Positions 5,725-8,930 of a DNA stretch of 8,930 nucleotides are shown piece after piece. The translations under genes and the position numbers were made by a program. Origin of the DNA: an uncultured Collinsella sp. (GTDB lineage: Bacteria; Actinomycetota; Coriobacteriia; Coriobacteriales; Coriobacteriaceae); the NCBI GenBank assembly GCA_900547805.1, contig URIE01000079.1:1-8930 (forward strand), in the 5' to 3' direction. The notes under the pieces are model-generated. The model worked only from the letters and a program-made list of their open reading frames with translations. It did no database searches and had not been told where the DNA came from. The first letter of the stretch is position 1, and each line of letters starts with the position of its first letter.

Positions 5725-7149
5725 GTGGTCTTCGCCCCCCAGGGAAAACATACGCTGTCGCACCGCGTTTTTGTGACGATCTTTGTCTGCGCCATGGCGG
5801 TTATCGTGGCGTTTACGGTGCTGGGCGCGTTCTTTGTGCAAAACACTTTGGCGGATGCCACGAGTGCCAATCTGGCGCAGGAAACCGAGCTCATTGCTGC
5901 CGCTCTCGACGAGCAGCAGGAGCCCATTCCGTTCTTGCGAAGCCTCGATCGCGAGGATCTTCGTATCACGCTGATCAATAAGGACGGATCTGTTGCCTAC
6001 GACAACGAGGCGTCGCCTTCCACACTGCCCAACCATGGCGATCGCCCCGAGGTCATCGAGGCCTTTGAGAGTGGTTCGGGTTCCGCGGAGCGCGCAAGCT
6101 CTACACTCGACGAGATTATGCTGTATCGCGCCGTCACCCTTGATAACGGCCAGGTCGTCCGCTTGGCGCAGGCCCAGCCTGGTGTTGCGGCGATTTTGCT
6201 GTCGATGCTGGCGCCGATGCTGCTTATCGCAGCAGCGGGTGCAGTACTCTCGTTTTTTATGGCGCGCCGTGAGTCCCGTGCCATCATCGCGCCGTTGCAA
6301 GAGGTGGATTTGGATCACCCACGCCGTAGCTATGAGCACGCCTATGCCGAGATGGTCCCCATGCTTGAGCGTATCGAGTCGCAGCGCCAGGAACTCAAGC
6401 GCCAAATGGCGGTGCTAGCGGACAACGACCGTATGCGCCGCGAGTTCACGGCGAATATCACCCATGAGCTCAAGACGCCGCTTACGGCGATTTCGGGCTA
6501 TGCCGAGCTCATCGCAAATGGCATGGTCGAGGGCGAGGACGACCTGCGCAACTTTGGCGGTCGCATCTATCGTGAGGCGGGCCGCTTGGCAGCGCTTGTC
6601 AACGACATCCTTACGCTGTCTAACTTGGACGAGGCCGAACGTGCAACTGAAGGCGAGGCAGTGCCCATTGGGTCCACGGAGCCTATTGAGCTCTCGCGTG
6701 CGATCTACGCGGTTGAGCAGCGTCTTGAACAGGTTGCCCGTCAGGCGAATGTGACGATAAGTCATGAGACCAAGCCTGTGGTCATCGAAGGCGTGTCGCG
6801 CTTGGTCGACGAGCTCATCTATAATCTGGCAAGCAACGCCATCCGCTACAATCGGCCCGGCGGTACGGTTACGCTGCAGTGCGGCACCAACGACGAAGGC
6901 CATCCGTTCCTCGCTGTCGCCGACACGGGAATCGGTATCGCGCCTGAAGAACAGGGCAAGGTATTTGAGCGGTTCTATCGCGTGGACAAGAGTAGGTCCA
7001 AGGCGCGCGGCGGAACCGGCTTGGGGCTTGCCATTGTCAAGCATGCGGCCCTGTATCATCACGCCACGCTCGATCTGTCGAGCGAGTTGGGCGTGGGAAC
7101 CACCATTACGGTGACGTTTCCCATACAGCAGGACGAGCCATTCGCATAG
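5725..7149 (+). CDS. PhoR-like sensor histidine kinase
   Basis: This 474-aa membrane kinase is the likely partner of the regulator just upstream. TM1 (about 15-38) and TM2 (about 154-179) bracket an extracytoplasmic domain of about 115 residues containing LRITLINKDGSVAYDN, a PAS/Cache-like pattern seen in PhoR and related kinases. A coiled linker (about 205-235) leads to the H-box ITHELKTPLTAISGY with H247. The ATPase domain has N367 and N371 (NLASNAIRYN), G1 D400-TGIG, F-box FERFYRVDKSRS (414-425) and G2 GGTGLGLAIVKH (429-440), all intact. Translation starts at GTG 5725, with GGAGGAG (5712-5718) overlapping the end of the regulator gene, so the two are translationally linked. PhoR function is inferred from pstB and the PhoB-like partner; a WalK-like or other wall-related role cannot be excluded from sequence alone. 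Confidence 0.9.
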   Translation: MVFAPQGKHTLSHRVFVTIFVCAMAVIVAFTVLGAFFVQNTLADATSANLAQETELIAAALDEQQEPIPFLRSLDREDLRITLINKDGSVAYDNEASPSTLPNHGDRPEVIEAFESGSGSAERASSTLDEIMLYRAVTLDNGQVVRLAQAQPGVAAILLSMLAPMLLIAAAGAVLSFFMARRESRAIIAPLQEVDLDHPRRSYEHAYAEMVPMLERIESQRQELKRQMAVLADNDRMRREFTANITHELKTPLTAISGYAELIANGMVEGEDDLRNFGGRIYREAGRLAALVNDILTLSNLDEAERATEGEAVPIGSTEPIELSRAIYAVEQRLEQVARQANVTISHETKPVVIEGVSRLVDELIYNLASNAIRYNRPGGTVTLQCGTNDEGHPFLAVADTGIGIAPEEQGKVFERFYRVDKSRSKARGGTGLGLAIVKHAALYHHATLDLSSELGVGTTITVTFPIQQDEPFA

Positions 7150-7174
7150 CGATACAACATAGATATTGATGTAG

Positions 7175-7207
7175 ACGCCGCATTTGACTTTCGGGTGCGG
7201 CGTTGTT
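7175..7207 (+). terminator. Probable terminator after the PhoR-like kinase gene
   Basis: ACGCCGCA (7175-7182) pairs perfectly with TGCGGCGT (7196-7203) around a 13-nt loop and is followed by the T-rich TTGTTG. It starts 26 nt after the kinase stop codon. The large loop and interrupted T-tract make it weaker than the two terminators near the tRNA, but its position between the regulatory operon and the capsule operon is as expected. Confidence 0.55.
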
Positions 7208-7344
7208 GTGCAATTTTACGATTGCTTCCGACATTTTTACAGGAGAGCCTGTTTCTTATGTATAGAGTTTGGTCTCGGTAAAAAGATGCGATAACATACG
7301 GACAGTTTTGTCAATCCGAACTGGGGAAATGAAAGGCAAGCTGC
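7204..7344 (+). promoter_or_regulatory. AT-rich leader and candidate promoter of the exopolysaccharide operon
   Basis: The best promoter pair is TTGGTC (7269-7274) and TAACAT (7292-7297), with 17 bp between and 3 of 6 and 4 of 6 consensus matches. This would give a leader of about 40 nt. Upstream, the segment is clearly more AT-rich than the coding DNA and holds small dyads: GCAAT-N6-ATTGC (7210-7225) and ACAGG-AGAG-CCTGT (7239-7252). Two TTTAC(G/A) hexamers (7215-7220 and 7236-7241) are 21 bp apart. The ribosome binding site AAAGG (7332-7336) sits 8 nt before the first gene. No riboswitch or JUMPstart/ops element was recognised. Confidence 0.35.
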
Positions 7345-8001
7345 ATGACCCTTCTCGAACTGTTCCAGCTGCTGAAGAAGCACCTCAAGCTGGTCATCAC
7401 CCTTCCGGTGGTCTGCGCGATCGCCATGGGCATCGTGTCCTTCGTTGCGATGGACAACACCTATACCGCGACGACGAGCATGTACATTCTCGCCAAGACC
7501 GACGATAGCGGTCAGATGAGCTACAACGATCTCTCGGCGAGCCAGATGCTTTCCAACGATATCGCCACGCTGCTGGATAGCGATAGCGTTAAGAGCGGCG
7601 CCGCCAAAGAACTGGGCCTCACCGATTTGGATGACTACAAGGTGTCTGTTTCCTCCGAGACCACCACGCGTGTCATTACGCTTTCGGTTACCGGCACCGA
7701 TGCCAAGGAGACGGCTGAGGTCGCAAAGGCCATTGCCAGCTCGGTGAGTACGGTCGCTCAGAACGTCGGCGCTGCCCAGAGCATCAACGTTATCGACGAG
7801 GCTAAGACCCCCGAAGCCCCCAGCGGCCCCAAGCGCACGCTGTATATTGCCGTCGCGTTCCTCGCCGGTATCTTTATCGCAGTTGCCTATGTCGTTTTGG
7901 CAGACATGCTCAATACCCGCATCCGCGGTGCCGAAGAGGCAGAAGAGCTCCTGGGTATTCCCGTTGTTGGCCGAATTCCGGCTATGAAAGGTGGTAAATA
8001 G
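7345..8001 (+). CDS. Wzz/YveK (CpsC)-type polysaccharide chain-length and BY-kinase adaptor protein
   Basis: This 218-aa membrane protein of the polysaccharide co-polymerase family sets polymer length and, in Gram-positive bacteria, activates the separate tyrosine kinase. It has the Wzz layout: a short cytoplasmic N-terminus (LLELFQLLKKHLK), TM1 at about 17-36, an extracellular domain with the TYTATTSMYIL strand, a Pro-containing stretch EAPSGPKR (about 156-163), TM2 at about 166-187 and a cytoplasmic tail, DMLNTRIRGAEEAEELLGIPVVGRIP. That tail is the kind that docks on and stimulates the BY-kinase. The kinase gene starts 2 nt after this stop codon, so the two are clearly co-translated. It is the first gene of the operon, with AAAGG 8 nt before the ATG. 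The short length is normal for the Gram-positive CpsC/CapA type, which lacks the fused kinase domain. Confidence 0.9.
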   Translation: MTLLELFQLLKKHLKLVITLPVVCAIAMGIVSFVAMDNTYTATTSMYILAKTDDSGQMSYNDLSASQMLSNDIATLLDSDSVKSGAAKELGLTDLDDYKVSVSSETTTRVITLSVTGTDAKETAEVAKAIASSVSTVAQNVGAAQSINVIDEAKTPEAPSGPKRTLYIAVAFLAGIFIAVAYVVLADMLNTRIRGAEEAEELLGIPVVGRIPAMKGGK

Positions 8002-8003
8002 GC

Positions 8004-8741
8004 ATGGCTAAGGCAAAGAACACCGATAAGCTCGTTGTACAGAATGCCGCCAAGACCCTTCTGGCCAACATCCGCTTTGCGAGCGTGGATGACCCCATTC
8101 GCACCATCACCGTTACCTCCTCGATTCCCAACGAGGGCAAGTCTACGGTTTCCATTAACCTTGCTCAGGCAATCGCCACGAGCGGCAAGTCCGTGCTCCT
8201 GGTCGAGGCCGATATGCGCCGCAGGTCCCTTTCCGATATGCTCGGCGTTCGTTCGCGCGGCGGACTCTATGCGGTCCTTTCCGAGCAGATCTCCATTGAC
8301 CAGGCAATTGTCGAGACGGGTCAGAAGAACTTCTACTTCCTCGATGCCGAGCCGCACATTCCCAATCCTGCCGACATCATCGTCTCCCATCGCTTTGCCA
8401 AGCTGGTAAAGGCACTGTCCGCCAAGTTCCAGTACGTCATCTTCGATGCTCCTCCGGTCGGCACCTTCATCGATGCTGCCGAGATTGCCAGCTTGACCGA
8501 CGGCGCGCTGTTCGTGGTGCGCGAGGACTTTACCAAGCGCGAAGAGGCGCTCAACGCTATCGCCCAGCTTAAGAAGTCCGAGAAGGTCAAGCTCATCGGT
8601 ACCGTCATGAATTACTGTGAGACCGAGACCAGCGAGTACTATTATTCTTACTACACCAAGGACGGTAAGAAGGTTAAGAAGGGCTCCGACGATCAGGGCA
8701 CTTCCAAAAAGGGCATCTTCACCAACCGAGCAAACGTTTAG
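8004..8741 (+). CDS. Capsular/exopolysaccharide BY-kinase (CpsD/YwqD-like tyrosine autokinase)
   Basis: This 245-aa cytoplasmic bacterial tyrosine kinase works with the membrane adaptor encoded just upstream to control polysaccharide polymerisation and export. It has Walker A SSIPNEGKST (39-48, K46), Walker A' VLLVEADMRRR (64-74, D70) and Walker B YVIFDAPPVG (144-153, D148). The C-terminus carries the autophosphorylated tyrosine cluster EYYYSYY (Y212-Y214, Y216, Y217), followed by a Lys-rich tail. In A' the common pattern is D-A-D-L-R-R-P; here it is E-A-D-M-R-R-R, so the first acidic residue is Glu and the Pro is replaced. The ribosome binding site GAAAGGTGG (7987-7995) overlaps the end of the upstream gene. 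A MinD-type or ParA-type ATPase is excluded by the tyrosine cluster and the operon context. Confidence 0.93.
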   Translation: MAKAKNTDKLVVQNAAKTLLANIRFASVDDPIRTITVTSSIPNEGKSTVSINLAQAIATSGKSVLLVEADMRRRSLSDMLGVRSRGGLYAVLSEQISIDQAIVETGQKNFYFLDAEPHIPNPADIIVSHRFAKLVKALSAKFQYVIFDAPPVGTFIDAAEIASLTDGALFVVREDFTKREEALNAIAQLKKSEKVKLIGTVMNYCETETSEYYYSYYTKDGKKVKKGSDDQGTSKKGIFTNRANV

Positions 8742-8758
8742 TTGATTAAGGCTGACCT

Positions 8759-8930
8759 ATGCGTGACATTCATTGCCATATCTTGCCGGGTGTAGACGAC
8801 GGCGCCGCCGATCTCGAAGAGAGCTTGGCGATGCTCGAGGCTGCCAAGCGGGCCGGTGTAACCAGAATCGTTTGCACTCCTCACTGCCGTGATCCCTATT
8901 TAGATTACGACAAGATGTGGGATGCCTTTG
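8759..8930 (+). CDS. PHP-family protein-tyrosine phosphatase (CpsB/YwqE-like), 5' part only
   Basis: Only the first 57 codons are inside the window, and the reading frame is open to the last base. The N-terminus MRDIHCHILPGVDDGAADLE is the signature of the manganese-dependent PHP phosphatases CpsB/YwqE, with metal ligands H5 and H7 in the HxH motif and the GVDDGA turn. The downstream TPHCRDPY matches the next conserved segment of the family. These enzymes dephosphorylate the CpsD-type kinase, closing the regulatory cycle. The start is supported by TAAGG (8747-8751) 7 nt upstream, and the gap from the kinase stop codon is 17 nt, so it belongs to the same operon. Confidence 0.9.
   Translation, partial: MRDIHCHILPGVDDGAADLEESLAMLEAAKRAGVTRIVCTPHCRDPYLDYDKMWDAF

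Noticed and set aside
4873..6405. 510-codon minus-strand open frame
   Set aside because: It lies antisense to the response regulator and kinase genes, whose motifs are unmistakable. The translation is His/Arg/Gln-rich without domains, as expected from the complement of GC-rich genes.
7258..7281. Seven-residue open frame (MYRVWSR) in the capsule operon leader with AGGAG upstream
   Set aside because: The spacing to AGGAG is about 12 nt, it lies upstream of the promoter candidate, and it has no attenuator-like codon run; chance is more likely than a leader peptide.

Overview
The window looks like chromosomal DNA of a GC-rich actinobacterium, most probably a gut Coriobacteriia member such as Collinsella. 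This rests on general impression: GC-rich codon use, Gram-positive style wall and capsule genes, strong Shine-Dalgarno sites, and a VanRS-like regulatory pair. No phylogenetic search was run. I see no integrase, transposase, CRISPR array or phage gene.

Layout. Positions 1-130 hold two copies of a roughly 50-bp inverted-repeat element, 81 bp apart. A tRNA-Ser(GCU) gene (228-318) with its own promoter and terminator follows. Just behind it, at 374-393, lies an exact 20-bp inverted copy of the tRNA T-arm, beside the terminator of the next, leftward gene. That gene (451-1860, minus) encodes a secreted serine D-Ala-D-Ala carboxypeptidase (peptidase S11). It is divergent from a VanR/VanS-like two-component pair (1989-3949), so this block reads as a wall-maintenance and wall-stress module.

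A pstB gene (4053-4928) follows, with no other phosphate transporter subunit in the window. It has a tandem 11-bp-period element resembling a Pho box in front of it. Next comes a second two-component pair of the PhoB(PhoP)/PhoR type (4993-7149), translated as an operon with 3 nt between the genes. PstB is both a transporter ATPase and, in known systems, part of phosphate signalling to PhoR, so this block reads as phosphate sensing.

After a 195-bp intergenic region with a probable terminator and promoter, an exopolysaccharide/capsule operon begins: a Wzz/YveK-type chain-length co-polymerase (7345-8001), its BY-kinase partner (8004-8741), and the start of the PHP-type tyrosine phosphatase (8759 to the window end, cut off). 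The order adaptor, kinase, phosphatase is that of ywqC-ywqD-ywqE, and further capsule genes are expected downstream.

The window is mainly housekeeping and regulatory genes of known families. The least explained items are the duplicated inverted-repeat element, the inverted T-arm copy, and the operator-like repeats ahead of pstB. I found no convincing new multi-gene system.
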